A stretch of DNA of 64,000 nt from SD8 sp035528475 (GTDB taxonomy: Archaea; Halobacteriota; Methanomicrobia; Methanomicrobiales; Methanospirillaceae). Location of the stretch: NCBI GenBank assembly GCA_035528475.1, contig DATKYO010000114.1:1-64000 (forward strand), written 5' to 3'. Position numbers and translations under genes: made by a program. The notes beneath the pieces are model-generated. The model was not told the DNA's origin and did not search any database. It saw only the letters and a program-made list of their open reading frames with translations. Positions 1 through 8,558 of this stretch are shown piece by piece; within the stretch, counting starts at the first letter, position 1; every line of letters starts with the position of its first letter.

Positions 1-290
1 GAATTGTACTGGAAAAGATAGGTATAGAGGCCAAACAGCCGAACTCGGCTATCCGGAAGTGTGTGAGAGTACAGCTCATCAAGAACGGACGCCAGGTAAC
101 TGCCTTCGCAGTCGGTGACGGAGCCATCAATTTCATCGATGAACACGATGAGGTAGAGATTGAGGGAATCGGGGGCAGGCTGGGTCGTTCGAAAGGAGAT
201 ATTCCCGGTGTCCGTTTTGTGGTGACCAAGGTGAACAATGTATGTCTCCATGAGATGGTCATTGGTAGAAAGGAGAAGCCACGCAGGTGA
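1..290 (+). CDS. rps12: Small ribosomal subunit protein uS12, 3' part
   Basis: The window opens inside this gene; the frame begins at base 3 and runs to the TGA at 288-290, giving about 95 C-terminal residues. The visible sequence has the highly conserved S12 segment PNSAIRKCVRVQLIKNG and ends in the basic tail RKEKPRR. uS12 sits at the decoding centre of the 30S subunit and helps control decoding accuracy. It is followed with almost no gap by uS7 and then aEF-2, the standard archaeal str order. Only the 5' end is missing, and no anomaly is seen. Confidence 0.95.
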   Translation, partial: IVLEKIGIEAKQPNSAIRKCVRVQLIKNGRQVTAFAVGDGAINFIDEHDEVEIEGIGGRLGRSKGDIPGVRFVVTKVNNVCLHEMVIGRKEKPRR

Positions 291-295
291 TGGGA

Positions 296-877
296 ATGGC
301 GGAAGAGGAAACTACACAGAGGCTGCTGTTTAATAAATGGGATCTGGGGGAAGTTCAGATTACGGATCCCGGTCTGGTGCGTTATATAAGCCTGAATCCG
401 GTAATTGTCCCGCACTCCACTGGAAAATTCACCCGACAGGAATTCAACAAGGCAAATATGCTCATTGTCGAGCGCCTGATCAACCGCCTGATGCAGACTG
501 AAGTGAATACAGGAAACAAGCAGCTTGCTATCAGGATTGTAAAAGACTCATTCGATATCATAAATAAGAAGACCAAGAAGAATCCGGTTCAGGTTCTGGT
601 TGAGGCCATCGCGAATACAGGTCCCCGCGAGGAGACTGTCCGGTTGAAATACGGTGGGATTAACGTACCCAAATCGGTGGACACTGCACCACTGCGAAGG
701 GTGAACACATCCCTGGTGTTTATATCCAGCGCAGTGCTGAAAGCGGCACACAAGAGCAAAAAATCAGTCAGTGTATGCCTTGCAGATGAACTGATAGCGG
801 CATCAAAGGGCGATGTGAAGGCATATTCAGTGAACAAGAAGGAAGAACGCGAGCGAATTGCAAAATCTGCTCGATAA
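296..877 (+). CDS. rps7: Small ribosomal subunit protein uS7
   Basis: Archaeal S7 of about 193 residues, the assembly-initiating protein of the 30S head. Conserved blocks include LFNKWDL near the N-terminus, the central ALIERL-like MLIVERLINRLM, and the KYGGINVPKSVD segment; the C-terminus is SVNKKEERERIAKSAR. Three in-frame starts exist: GTG 287, ATG 290 and ATG 296. I favour ATG 296 because GGTGAT at 286-291 matches the 16S tail and the protein then begins MAEEE as in relatives. The alternatives add two or three residues and overlap the uS12 stop. Translationally coupled to uS12. Confidence 0.93.
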   Translation: MAEEETTQRLLFNKWDLGEVQITDPGLVRYISLNPVIVPHSTGKFTRQEFNKANMLIVERLINRLMQTEVNTGNKQLAIRIVKDSFDIINKKTKKNPVQVLVEAIANTGPREETVRLKYGGINVPKSVDTAPLRRVNTSLVFISSAVLKAAHKSKKSVSVCLADELIAASKGDVKAYSVNKKEERERIAKSAR

Positions 878-900
878 TCAACTTTTTTGTGGTGTAATCT

Positions 901-3093
901 ATGGCCCGAGGCAGAAAATCAATTGACAGAGTAACCAAGTTGATGAATGATCCGGTGCATATCCGGAACATTGGAATTGTAGCACATATTGATCACGGCA
1001 AGACCACACTTTCTGACAATCTCCTTGCCGGTGCAGGGATCATCAGTGAGGAACTCGCCGGCAGGCAGCTCTTTATGGATTCGGACGAGGAAGAGCAGTC
1101 CAGGGGGATCACTATTGATTCGTCAAACGTGTCAATGGTGCATGAATATGGAGGGAATGAGTACCTCATCAACATGATTGATACTCCAGGCCACGTTGAC
1201 TTTGGAGGCGACGTGACCAGGGCAATGAGGGCAGTTGACGGCGCAGTGGTTCTGGTGGACGCAGTTGAAGGGACCATGCCCCAGACCGAGACCGTTCTTC
1301 GCCAGGCTTTGAAAGAGGGCGTCCGCCCCGTTCTCTTTATCAATAAGGTTGATCGGCTGATCAACGAGCTAAAGGTTGACGAGATGGAGATGCAGATTCG
1401 TCTGGGCAAGGTCATCGATAAGGTCAATAAGCTGGTCAAAGGCATGAACGAGGATGTCTATAACCAGGGTTGGCGGCTTGATGCCACGAATGGGACAGTG
1501 GCCTTCGGGTCGGCGCTCTACAACTGGGCAGTATCAATTCCCTTCATGAAGAAGAGCGGTGTCTCCTTCAAAGAGGTCTATGATAAATGCAAGGCTGAAG
1601 ACATGAAGTCCCTTGCCAAGTCGAGTCCGCTCTGTGAAGTCGTACTTGATATGGTGGTCAAGCATCTTCCCAATCCCCTGGAGGCGCAGGGACGTCGTAT
1701 AAAGGTGATCTGGCATGGTGATCCAGTCAGCCATGAAGGGAAGGCAATGCTGGAATGTGACCCGGACGGCCCTGCCACCCTGATGATCACTGATATCTCG
1801 TTTGATCCCCATGCAGGTGAGGTTGCAACCGGACGTCTCTTTTCAGGGAGGATCCGGCGGGGTAGCGAGGTGTATGTGATGGGAACTGCAAAGAAGGTCA
1901 ACCGCCTCCAGCAGGTAGGTATCTTCATGGGTCCGACCAGGGTTGAGGTCGAAGACCTGACGGCAGGAAATATCGCTGCAGTGACTGGCTTGAGAGATGC
2001 CATCGTTGGATCTACGGTGACCACTCTTTATGACATGATTCCGTTCGAAGCACTCACGCATTACAGTGAACCTGTCATGACTGTGGCAGTGGAAGCAAAG
2101 AACATGAAGGATCTCCCCAAGCTGGTTGAAGTCCTGCGGCAGGTTGCCAAGGAAGATCCCACACTCAAGGTTACTATCAACGAGGAGACCGGTGAACACC
2201 TGATCAGCGGAATGGGAGAGCTTCACCTGGAGATCATCACAGGCAGGATCAAGAGGGACAAAGGAGTGGAAATTATCACATCAGAGCCGATTGTGGTGTA
2301 CAGGGAGACTGTGACCCAAAGTGCCGGCCCTGTTGAAGGTAAGTCTCCTAACCGTCATAACAGGTTCTACATTGAAATTGAGCAGCTTCCCGAGGCAATC
2401 GTTGAACTGATTAAAAACGGAGGTATCTCGATGAACATGCCGGCCCTGGAGCGCAGGGACGCGCTCCTCAATGCAGGGATGGGGAAGGATGAGGCCAAGA
2501 ATGTCAAGGATATCTATGGGACCAATATGTTCCTGGACATGACCAAGGGTATCCAGTACCTTAATGAGACAATGGAACTTGTACTGGAGGGCATTCACGA
2601 AGCACTTATCGGCGGCCCTCTGGCTGACGAGCCCGTCCAGAACTTAAAGATACGCCTGGTCGATGTGAAGCTGCACGAAGATGCAATTCACCGTGGTCCT
2701 GCCCAGGTTATCCCTGCCGTCAGGGCAGCAGTAAAAGCGGGAATACTCCTTGCCGGGGATTCACTTTTGGAGCCCATGCAGAAGATCCAGATCACGGTTC
2801 CCACTGAACATATGGGTAATGCCACCGCCCAGATTCAGGGGCGGCGAGGCCAGGTGTTTGATATGCAGAGTGAGGGAGACACAATTACCGTGATTGGAAA
2901 GGCGCCTGTAGCGGAATTATTCGGGTTTGCTGCAGATATCAGGTCAGCAACAGAAGGGCGTGCCATGTGGAGTACGGAGTTTGCGGGATTTGAAATTGTC
3001 CCCACCAATATGACCAAGGAAGTGGTCATGGCAATCCGGAAGCGCAAGGGTCTCAAGGAACAGCTGCCCACACCGTCAGATTACCTGGCATAA
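901..3093 (+). CDS. fusA: Translation elongation factor 2 (aEF-2)
   Basis: GTPase of 730 residues that drives translocation of tRNA and mRNA on the ribosome. GTP-binding motifs are visible: AHIDHGKTT (about 28-36), DTPGH (94-98) and NKVD (148-151). The C-terminal domain carries DAIHRGPAQ, whose histidine (about residue 597) is the position converted to diphthamide in archaeal and eukaryotic EF-2. Length is normal for the family. It lies 23 bases after uS7 and ends at a T7 tract. In many euryarchaea tuf and rps10 follow fusA; here the next gene is an unrelated minus-strand cyclophilin, so the operon is split. Confidence 0.97.
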   Translation: MARGRKSIDRVTKLMNDPVHIRNIGIVAHIDHGKTTLSDNLLAGAGIISEELAGRQLFMDSDEEEQSRGITIDSSNVSMVHEYGGNEYLINMIDTPGHVDFGGDVTRAMRAVDGAVVLVDAVEGTMPQTETVLRQALKEGVRPVLFINKVDRLINELKVDEMEMQIRLGKVIDKVNKLVKGMNEDVYNQGWRLDATNGTVAFGSALYNWAVSIPFMKKSGVSFKEVYDKCKAEDMKSLAKSSPLCEVVLDMVVKHLPNPLEAQGRRIKVIWHGDPVSHEGKAMLECDPDGPATLMITDISFDPHAGEVATGRLFSGRIRRGSEVYVMGTAKKVNRLQQVGIFMGPTRVEVEDLTAGNIAAVTGLRDAIVGSTVTTLYDMIPFEALTHYSEPVMTVAVEAKNMKDLPKLVEVLRQVAKEDPTLKVTINEETGEHLISGMGELHLEIITGRIKRDKGVEIITSEPIVVYRETVTQSAGPVEGKSPNRHNRFYIEIEQLPEAIVELIKNGGISMNMPALERRDALLNAGMGKDEAKNVKDIYGTNMFLDMTKGIQYLNETMELVLEGIHEALIGGPLADEPVQNLKIRLVDVKLHEDAIHRGPAQVIPAVRAAVKAGILLAGDSLLEPMQKIQITVPTEHMGNATAQIQGRRGQVFDMQSEGDTITVIGKAPVAELFGFAADIRSATEGRAMWSTEFAGFEIVPTNMTKEVVMAIRKRKGLKEQLPTPSDYLA

Positions 3094-3096
3094 CAC

Positions 3097-3103
3097 TTTT
3101 TTT
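3097..3103 (+). terminator. T-tract terminator of the str operon
   Basis: Seven consecutive T residues start three bases after the aEF-2 stop codon. Archaeal polymerase commonly terminates at such T runs. The remainder of 3104-3361 is AT-rich and holds four copies of AAAAT near 3287-3308 but no gene that I can support. Confidence 0.6.
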
Positions 3104-3361
3104 AATCTACACGTGGTTGGCCCTGGTTTACCCTGAATATACCCAATTCTACAAATTTTCTTCTTACGCATCCGCCAAACCATAGCGGCGCAAAAGGGAA
3201 TTGCGATATCGCATTCACTGGAAATATGAAGAAATAATGTACAATATCCTAAAAAACGCTACCTTTTTGATCATCCCGACACGGTCAAAAAATAAAATAA
3301 AATAAAATGTGATTCCTGAAGAGACCCGGTTTCCATGCCCTGTATGCCGTGATTCAATATC

Positions 3362-3841
3362 TCAATTAATATGGGCCTTGATAATCCGTACCTCTTTTAG
3401 GGGGCGATCGCTCCGGTCGCTCTTGCTTTTTGCTATCTTTTCTACGACCTCCATCCCCTTCACTACTTTTCCGAAAGCCGGATGGCGGCCATCAAGGAAG
3501 TTGTTGTTCACCAGGTTAATGAAAAATTGGCACCCTCCCGTATTTGGACCAGCATTGGCCATAGAGATGGTTCCCCGATCATTTCGGTTATTAGGGGAAA
3601 ATTCGTCCTTGATGGTATATCCGGGCCCTCCTCTGCCAGTACCTGTGGGATCCCCCCCCTGGATCATAAACCCGTCAATCACCCGGTGAAAGATTACTCC
3701 GTCGTAAAAGCCCTTCTTAACCAGGGATTCAAAATTTCCAGCAGTTATCGGCATATCGGGATATAGATCTATCACAATATCGCCCATACTGGTTTCAAGC
3801 ACTACCTGTGTGCCGGCTGGATGTGAATTTTCTTGTGTCAT
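3362..3841 (-). CDS. Peptidyl-prolyl cis-trans isomerase, cyclophilin type
   Basis: Cytoplasmic cyclophilin of 159 residues that speeds proline isomerisation during protein folding. The signature FHRVIDGFMIQGGDP (about 51-65) includes the catalytic arginine at residue 53, followed by FFINLVNN and FLDGRHPAFG. In the last motif, phenylalanine occupies the position that is tryptophan in human CypA, as is common in prokaryotic cyclophilins with weak cyclosporin binding. The ATG at 3841 is chosen because a TATA box at 3871-3880 predicts a start of transcription about 8 bases upstream. A longer reading from 3934 would overlap the neighbouring gene. Confidence 0.93.
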   Translation of the reverse strand: MTQENSHPAGTQVVLETSMGDIVIDLYPDMPITAGNFESLVKKGFYDGVIFHRVIDGFMIQGGDPTGTGRGGPGYTIKDEFSPNNRNDRGTISMANAGPNTGGCQFFINLVNNNFLDGRHPAFGKVVKGMEVVEKIAKSKSDRSDRPLKEVRIIKAHIN

Positions 3842-3870
3842 GGGTGTTCTGTTGGTGATATGGGTTACAG

Positions 3871-3880
3871 CGGTATAAAA
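3871..3880 (-). promoter_or_regulatory. TATA box for the cyclophilin gene
   Basis: Minus-strand TTTTATACCG. At the usual archaeal spacing of about 25 bases this places the transcript start near 3849, giving a very short leader before ATG 3841. Confidence 0.5.
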
Positions 3881-3905
3881 TGCTCGCGATTTCACATAAA
3901 AAAAA

Positions 3906-4646
3906 TCAGGAGATAATGGGGGATGCGGTATCATCGAAAGGATTTGTACGCATAGCCAGCGAGAAAAGGTAAGGATAATTCTTCTTCAGATACTGCATAT
4001 AGTCCAGCCACTGGGAGATCAAGGCATGATAAATTCTTTTTATATCGCCGGAGAGATGAGACAGGTCATTTGCCGGCAGACTGGTCACATCGGGCCTTTT
4101 GTCCAGTTCTTCTGTCAGGTGGAACACAGCTTGCAAAAGGCTTGTGAATCGTTCGTGCTCGTAGAGGATGGGATTTTCCAAAAGCCTGATCATGAATTCC
4201 TCCCTGGACTGGAGAAACTCCTTGAGAATACACAAATCCACCATGTTTATATCGATATCTGCCGGATATTTTCGGAAAATTTCATTCACCCGATTAAACT
4301 CCTCGTCAGTCCATTGGTCGGAAACAATCAGGTTCTCCCTCAGGTCATCCAGGTGGGGGTCCTGATCCGAGATATAGGTTAAAAGCCAGGTCCCCATGGC
4401 AGAAAAAAATGTACCGATGACCATATTCAGTTTCTCAATCTTGGCCTTACGGTTATGGGCGTCCAGCACCCGGTGGACGATCAGGGTGACCACAAGAATT
4501 TCAATCGGGATGAACGCGATATCTCCCAGTGTGTAGATGTAGATGTGATGTGAATCCTGAAAAATCAGGAAGTGGATAAAATAGAGGACAACGGAGAGGC
4601 TGATTAGCACTGCTGCAAACAACAGTATCCAGGATTTTTCTTTCAT
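3906..4646 (-). CDS. Two-helix membrane protein of unknown function
   Basis: Protein of 246 residues. Two hydrophobic helices span about residues 6-28 and 38-60. They are followed by a basic stretch (HNRKAKIEK) and a long acidic, helical soluble domain of about 180 residues, probably cytoplasmic. I recognise no catalytic motif. The ATG at 4646 is preferred to the TTG at 4658; a TATA-like element at 4691-4699 would give a leader of about 20 bases. It is divergent from the small GTPase gene, and the two may share a promoter element. Resembles conserved membrane proteins of methanogens, but no function can be assigned. Confidence 0.75.
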   Translation of the reverse strand: MKEKSWILLFAAVLISLSVVLYFIHFLIFQDSHHIYIYTLGDIAFIPIEILVVTLIVHRVLDAHNRKAKIEKLNMVIGTFFSAMGTWLLTYISDQDPHLDDLRENLIVSDQWTDEEFNRVNEIFRKYPADIDINMVDLCILKEFLQSREEFMIRLLENPILYEHERFTSLLQAVFHLTEELDKRPDVTSLPANDLSHLSGDIKRIYHALISQWLDYMQYLKKNYPYLFSLAMRTNPFDDTASPIIS

Positions 4647-4690
4647 GGCTGATTCCAAGGGAGATAATAGTTCATTATACTATGAGAATG

Positions 4691-4699
4691 TTATATAAG
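4691..4699. promoter_or_regulatory. Symmetric TATA element between divergent genes
   Basis: TTATATAAG reads as a TATA box on both strands and lies between the membrane-protein gene (minus) and the GTPase gene (plus). It could serve both, but distance to the plus-strand gene (over 100 bases) makes that side less certain. Confidence 0.35.
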
Positions 4700-4819
4700 A
4701 CTCTCATGGAAATGGATGACAGTGAACTCCTCTCTGGATTTACGAAGATTCTATGAATATGCAGGCGGTTGTTACTCAATACCCAACTAATAAAGCAGCC
4801 CGCAGCTAATATTCCAGTA

Positions 4820-5308
4820 ATGGCTGCGGGAAAACTCAAGATTGTGGTTTTTGGCTCTTATAATGCCGGGAAGTCAACCTTCATCCAGGCGGTTGATCCA
4901 AAAGCCCGTCACGTAGAGTCGCCTACAGAGAATGGAACAACCACTGTCGGCCTGGATTTCGGGCGAATCGAAATGAGGAACATGCAGATTTTTCTTTTTG
5001 GCACACCGGGGCAGGAAAAATTTGAATTTGTCAGGCAAATTATATCCCACGGTATGGATGCTGCTATCATAGTAGTCGATTGTACAAGTGAAATCGATAG
5101 TTTTACCCGGCAACTATCCGAGTCGCTGGAACAGGAGAACATACCCCTGGCTGTCATGCTCAATAAATGCGACATGGTGGAGGCCTGCCCAGCCATGGTT
5201 CGAAGAGAGCTCGGACAAAAGAGAATATATGATATTTCATCACATGAAGGACACAGCGCCCGGCAGGCACTGGATCAGTTCGTTGGAAATCTTATAAAAG
5301 ACCTCTAG
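4820..5308 (+). CDS. Small Ras/Arf-like GTP-binding protein
   Basis: Single-domain GTPase of 162 residues. G1 is GSYNAGKST (12-20), a threonine-rich G2 loop lies near residues 40-42, G3 is GTPGQEKF (61-68), and G4 is NKCD (115-118). The GTPGQ glutamine is the catalytic position of Ras/Arf-type GTPases. This kind of protein resembles the archaeal and bacterial MglA/Arf-like regulators rather than translation GTPases. An upstream TTG at 4769 would add 17 residues, but the fold begins right after ATG 4820. A divergent membrane protein is a possible partner, by position only. Confidence 0.85.
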   Translation: MAAGKLKIVVFGSYNAGKSTFIQAVDPKARHVESPTENGTTTVGLDFGRIEMRNMQIFLFGTPGQEKFEFVRQIISHGMDAAIIVVDCTSEIDSFTRQLSESLEQENIPLAVMLNKCDMVEACPAMVRRELGQKRIYDISSHEGHSARQALDQFVGNLIKDL

Positions 5309-5327
5309 CCAATCCGTTCTGTGCCGG

Positions 5328-5846
5328 TCAGGAATGGATAACAGAGGATTTAATCTCGTTTCCAAGTTTCCTGGCCCACTCCCTGATATCTTTCCACTCG
5401 CGGAAATCACCAGGTTCCACCCCGGTCATTGTGAGAATAGCCCTGTCTGCCAATGACATGGGATCGGGGTTGACATTTCCGGCGAAAAATCCTGTAAAAG
5501 CAGGGGAAACGTACATCCGGATGGTATCGAGTGCTTCTTCTGCACTCTGAAGATTTCCCTGTAATCTGTCTTTTAAGGTATACCCGATCGAAAATGCGGC
5601 AACAAACCGGTTGTTGAGCGGATCTCTGAATCGATGGACAAAATCCCTGGCCTCAATTAACCATTTTCCCATATATATCGGGCTTCCAATTACCACGGCG
5701 TCATAAGGGACAGGATCTTCAACATCGGAAATCCGGATGGTATCAACCAGAAATCCCATATTCAAAAGTTCCTCGCCGATTACATCTGCAATCTCGGCTG
5801 TCGATCCGTATCGGGTGGCATAGCAAACCAGGATTTTCGGGGGCAT
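5328..5846 (-). CDS. Flavodoxin-domain protein (HemG-like)
   Basis: Flavodoxin-fold protein of 172 residues. The FMN phosphate-binding loop YATRYGSTAEIA is at about 9-20 and is followed by AVVIGSPIYMGKW, the second flavin loop. The GSPIYMGKW pattern and length resemble the menaquinone-dependent protoporphyrinogen oxidase or flavodoxin-like family. A redox carrier role is likely; the partner is unknown. ATG 5846 (MPPKIL) is chosen over the start at 5870 because the beta strand starts immediately. It converges with the GTPase gene, with stop codons 19 bases apart. Confidence 0.85.
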   Translation of the reverse strand: MPPKILVCYATRYGSTAEIADVIGEELLNMGFLVDTIRISDVEDPVPYDAVVIGSPIYMGKWLIEARDFVHRFRDPLNNRFVAAFSIGYTLKDRLQGNLQSAEEALDTIRMYVSPAFTGFFAGNVNPDPMSLADRAILTMTGVEPGDFREWKDIREWARKLGNEIKSSVIHS

Positions 5847-5999
5847 AATGCTCAGGATATGTGGGGTCAAAGAAGATAATACTCTTATCCCAAGTAGGAT
5901 GAGATTGGGGATCTTCTATATTAATATCACATAAGTGCCTATTTTCATAAATAAAAAGACCTGCCGGCAAATGGGCCGGCATTCAAGGAAAGGAGAGAT

Positions 6000-6482
6000 A
6001 TGAAACAAAAAGAAGTTTTCCGCGGTGTCCCGGGAATGCTGCGGCCATTCAAGGAGTATCTGGAATCGATGCAGCTGAAATCAGGGGATCAGATCGTGTA
6101 CTACGGCTGCCCTGGAACATGTACTCCATTCGTTGAACTACTGGGTTTTGCCACCCGCAGTCTGGGACTCCAGCAGGTCTTTGTTCCGTTTGTGGACGAA
6201 TCAAAGGCCAGAACCATAACTCTTGTCGCTGATGTTGGAATGCAGGCATCGGCAAGTGCAGGCATAGAACAACCGAAAGTCCTGGTCATAATGGGAGGCC
6301 TGTCCATGCCGAATGTGCCGATTTCAGCAGCACAGGTAAAAGCGGTCATAAATAAACATCCTGATGCCACCCGTATAGGTGTCTGCTTCATGAACATGTT
6401 TGAAAAGACCGGATGGCTCAAGGAGCTTGACTTCGATCTGTTGATCGACGCCGTTATCGATCCAGTTGAAGTCTGGAAATAA
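6000..6482 (+). CDS. DUF2124 family protein
   Basis: Protein of 160 residues with a good ribosome-binding site (AAGGAAAGGAGAG just upstream). It matches the methanogen family DUF2124 as I recall it: N-terminal GVPGMLRPFKEYL, then YYGCPGTCTPFVELL with two close cysteines, and VMGGLSMPN. A Rossmann-like alpha/beta fold is expected. The cysteine pair could bind metal or be redox active, but this is inference. No operon partner. The promoter region 5871-5999 contains AT-rich stretches and no other gene. Confidence 0.75.
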   Translation: MKQKEVFRGVPGMLRPFKEYLESMQLKSGDQIVYYGCPGTCTPFVELLGFATRSLGLQQVFVPFVDESKARTITLVADVGMQASASAGIEQPKVLVIMGGLSMPNVPISAAQVKAVINKHPDATRIGVCFMNMFEKTGWLKELDFDLLIDAVIDPVEVWK

Positions 6483-6790
6483 GGGAGAATTTCAAAAGGA
6501 TAACTAAAAAGAACTCCAGTGGTTCATTTCACATCTTCCTAATACGGATGCCGATTCTGGAAGATCTGACTCTTTTATACCATTTTATGGCACATACGAA
6601 AAAAATGTTAGAAAGGACTAGTTTTTCGGATTTTTAATCTCTGAAAGGAATATGTTGCATTATAGCCGGGTTTGGATAATCATTTATTTCCCGGGAATTA
6701 CCATAAGTTAATTTTTTTTTAATTATTGAACAATAAAATTTAAGAGCCTATACTAGAGAAACGCTTTCTCCGTCCGAAAAAGCGAAAAAA
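6483..6790. other. Intergenic region between convergent genes
   Basis: 308 bases, AT-rich, with T runs facing both strands: T9 at 6712-6720 for the plus-strand gene, and T6/T5 runs at 6777-6790 for the minus-strand frh operon. No coding pattern or RNA structure stands out. Confidence 0.5.
6777..6790 (-). terminator. T-rich terminator of frhADGB
   Basis: On the minus strand the frhB TAA is followed at once by T6, then CGC, then T5. This fits an archaeal T-tract terminator for the hydrogenase operon. Confidence 0.6.
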
Positions 6791-7666
6791 TTAGGGTTTG
6801 ATATAGGGGTTCCTGAGTGCCTTGTTTACACCGAATGTGGCCCTTTCCTCGACAGTCTTCTGGTTCTTACCAATCTTTTCAGTGGCGAGTTTGCTTACCA
6901 GATCCAGTCCGGGTTTCACCTGGTCTATTGGTTTGGTCTCAAAGACCCCTGCGGTGAGCGCCTTGGCCCAGATGCTGTCCCCCTTCTTGGTCCTGACGAA
7001 GACAGTGCTCCATCCGTCAGGGCTGCCGACTGAGCCTGTTGAAACATCAGCAAGGTTGGCAACATAATCAAGACAGACGTGGCATGCGGGTTGTTCGTAC
7101 TTGTGGGTTACCTTCAGCGGGACCTGCACAGTGGCTCCACGCTCGGTGTATACCCAAAACTTGCCCTTCCCAATGTCCATCTTCTTAACTGATTCCATCT
7201 TCACTCCTGCATGGTCCTCCACCAGCTGCTTGATGCTCTGGTACGGGAAGTTTTCCATGCAGAATATTCCGATGGCAAGCGCAATCTTGTCGTCAACATC
7301 TCTCCATCCGAAAGGATAGAGTTGCCCTTTCCTCACTGCCTGCATCTGGCAGGGAGTACCCACGATACCGATTTTATCCAGACCGTAACTGCGGGTGGCC
7401 TCCTTGATCCAGGATACATTGGGGCTGATATTATACCGGGTTCCCCTTGCGCTCATCAGTTCTTCTACAGTGGTGGCGATGAAAGGCCGTGGCCTGTATG
7501 GCTCATCGCCCTGCCCCGCTACGATGGCACCATCAATGATGCCTTCCTCCAGGGCATATGCAAAGAGCTGGGTGACGATACCGCCATCCTGGGATTTTTT
7601 CAGGATCTCCTTGTTAGTGCTCCGTGCCGAAACACATGTTTTGTATTTACCGAGTTCAGTTCCCAT
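6791..7666 (-). CDS. frhB: Coenzyme F420-reducing hydrogenase, beta subunit
   Basis: F420-binding iron-sulfur flavoprotein of 291 residues; passes electrons from the hydrogenase core through FAD to F420. Characteristic blocks are VSARSTNKEILKKSQDGGIVTQL, GTPCQMQAVRKGQLYPFG, FCMENFPYQS and DVSTGSVGSPDGWS. Cysteines in GTPCQ, IFCMENF and CHVC are candidates for its 4Fe-4S ligands. ATG 7666 is chosen because GAGGTGAT at 7678-7671, a perfect match to the 16S tail, precedes it; GTG 7675 and ATG 7672 lie inside that site. Last gene of frhADGB. Confidence 0.95.
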   Translation of the reverse strand: MGTELGKYKTCVSARSTNKEILKKSQDGGIVTQLFAYALEEGIIDGAIVAGQGDEPYRPRPFIATTVEELMSARGTRYNISPNVSWIKEATRSYGLDKIGIVGTPCQMQAVRKGQLYPFGWRDVDDKIALAIGIFCMENFPYQSIKQLVEDHAGVKMESVKKMDIGKGKFWVYTERGATVQVPLKVTHKYEQPACHVCLDYVANLADVSTGSVGSPDGWSTVFVRTKKGDSIWAKALTAGVFETKPIDQVKPGLDLVSKLATEKIGKNQKTVEERATFGVNKALRNPYIKP

Positions 7667-7676
7667 TTCCATCACC

Positions 7677-8558
7677 TCACTGGAGCGCTCCGTTTATGAC
7701 CTCGGTTATGGCCTCGAATTCGGTGATGACATCAAAGTTGAAGAAACTTCTCGGGCACTGCGCATAGCAGGCACCGCATTTGATGCACATCTCACGGTTC
7801 ACGTTAGGCTTGCCGTACTCATGGGTAATAGCCCTCACCGGGCATGCCGCTGCACAACTGCCACAGCCCATGCACAGTCCCTGATTGACTACATCATACA
7901 TCAGGTCACAGCCGCATGCGTTCGTGCTGCGGTCTGCAAGCTGCATGAGAGGTGTAAGGTATTTCGTCGCCAGTTCCTGCTGTTCCTTGTTGCCTTTCAG
8001 GAGCAGGTAGGCCATTACGCACACGTTCCTGATAAGCTGGGGACACGGGGCACAGCCAGGAATATACACATCTACTTTGATGATGTCTCCAACCGGAAGG
8101 AATGACTCGTGCTGGGGCTGGTTTGGCTGGCCTCCACGGCTGAACCGGGTGATATTGCCATAGCAGGCGCATCCGCCTACGGCCACCACGACTGCGGCCT
8201 TCTCACGGGTTTCTTTGATCTCTTCAACTGAAAGCTTATCCTGAATACAGACTGACCCCTCGACAAGCGCAACATCCATTTTCGGGATGTGACGTACATC
8301 GGCAAGGGTCAGACCATATACAAGATCAGCATACTTGTCAAGGATTGTTAGCAATCCTCCATAGTTGTCTGCTAAGGACACAAGACAGCCAGTACACCCA
8401 CTCATGTGTACATGACCGACTGTAATCTTGTCTGCCACAGGCTTTTCCTCCTTTTTAGTAATTTCCGCCTTTTTCTCCACGTCAGCTTTCTCCGCAGGCT
8501 TTGCCTCCGGCTTCTTGCTGACGCTCTTCTTTCCGAAGATTCTCGATAGCAGTCCCAT
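7677..8558 (-). CDS. frhG: Coenzyme F420-reducing hydrogenase, gamma subunit, with N-terminal extension
   Basis: Small electron-transfer subunit carrying three 4Fe-4S clusters. The proximal cluster region is HMSGCTGC (C55, C58), GGCACYG and IPGCAPCP; two ferredoxin motifs follow (CMGCGSCAAACP and CIKCGACYAQCP). From ATG 8558 the protein has 293 residues, including about 40 before the conserved core: an amphipathic start GLLSRIFGKK and a Lys/Glu/Ala-rich stretch. A GTG at 8438, preceded by AGGAGG, would start the protein directly at the core (MADKITVGHVH). The longer form overlaps frhD by 77 bases. Which start is used, or whether both are, is open. Confidence 0.92.
   Translation of the reverse strand: MGLLSRIFGKKSVSKKPEAKPAEKADVEKKAEITKKEEKPVADKITVGHVHMSGCTGCLVSLADNYGGLLTILDKYADLVYGLTLADVRHIPKMDVALVEGSVCIQDKLSVEEIKETREKAAVVVAVGGCACYGNITRFSRGGQPNQPQHESFLPVGDIIKVDVYIPGCAPCPQLIRNVCVMAYLLLKGNKEQQELATKYLTPLMQLADRSTNACGCDLMYDVVNQGLCMGCGSCAAACPVRAITHEYGKPNVNREMCIKCGACYAQCPRSFFNFDVITEFEAITEVINGALQ

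Noticed and set aside
3287..3308. AAAAT tandem repeat as a functional element
   Set aside because: Only about four short copies in an AT-rich spacer; likely low-complexity drift.
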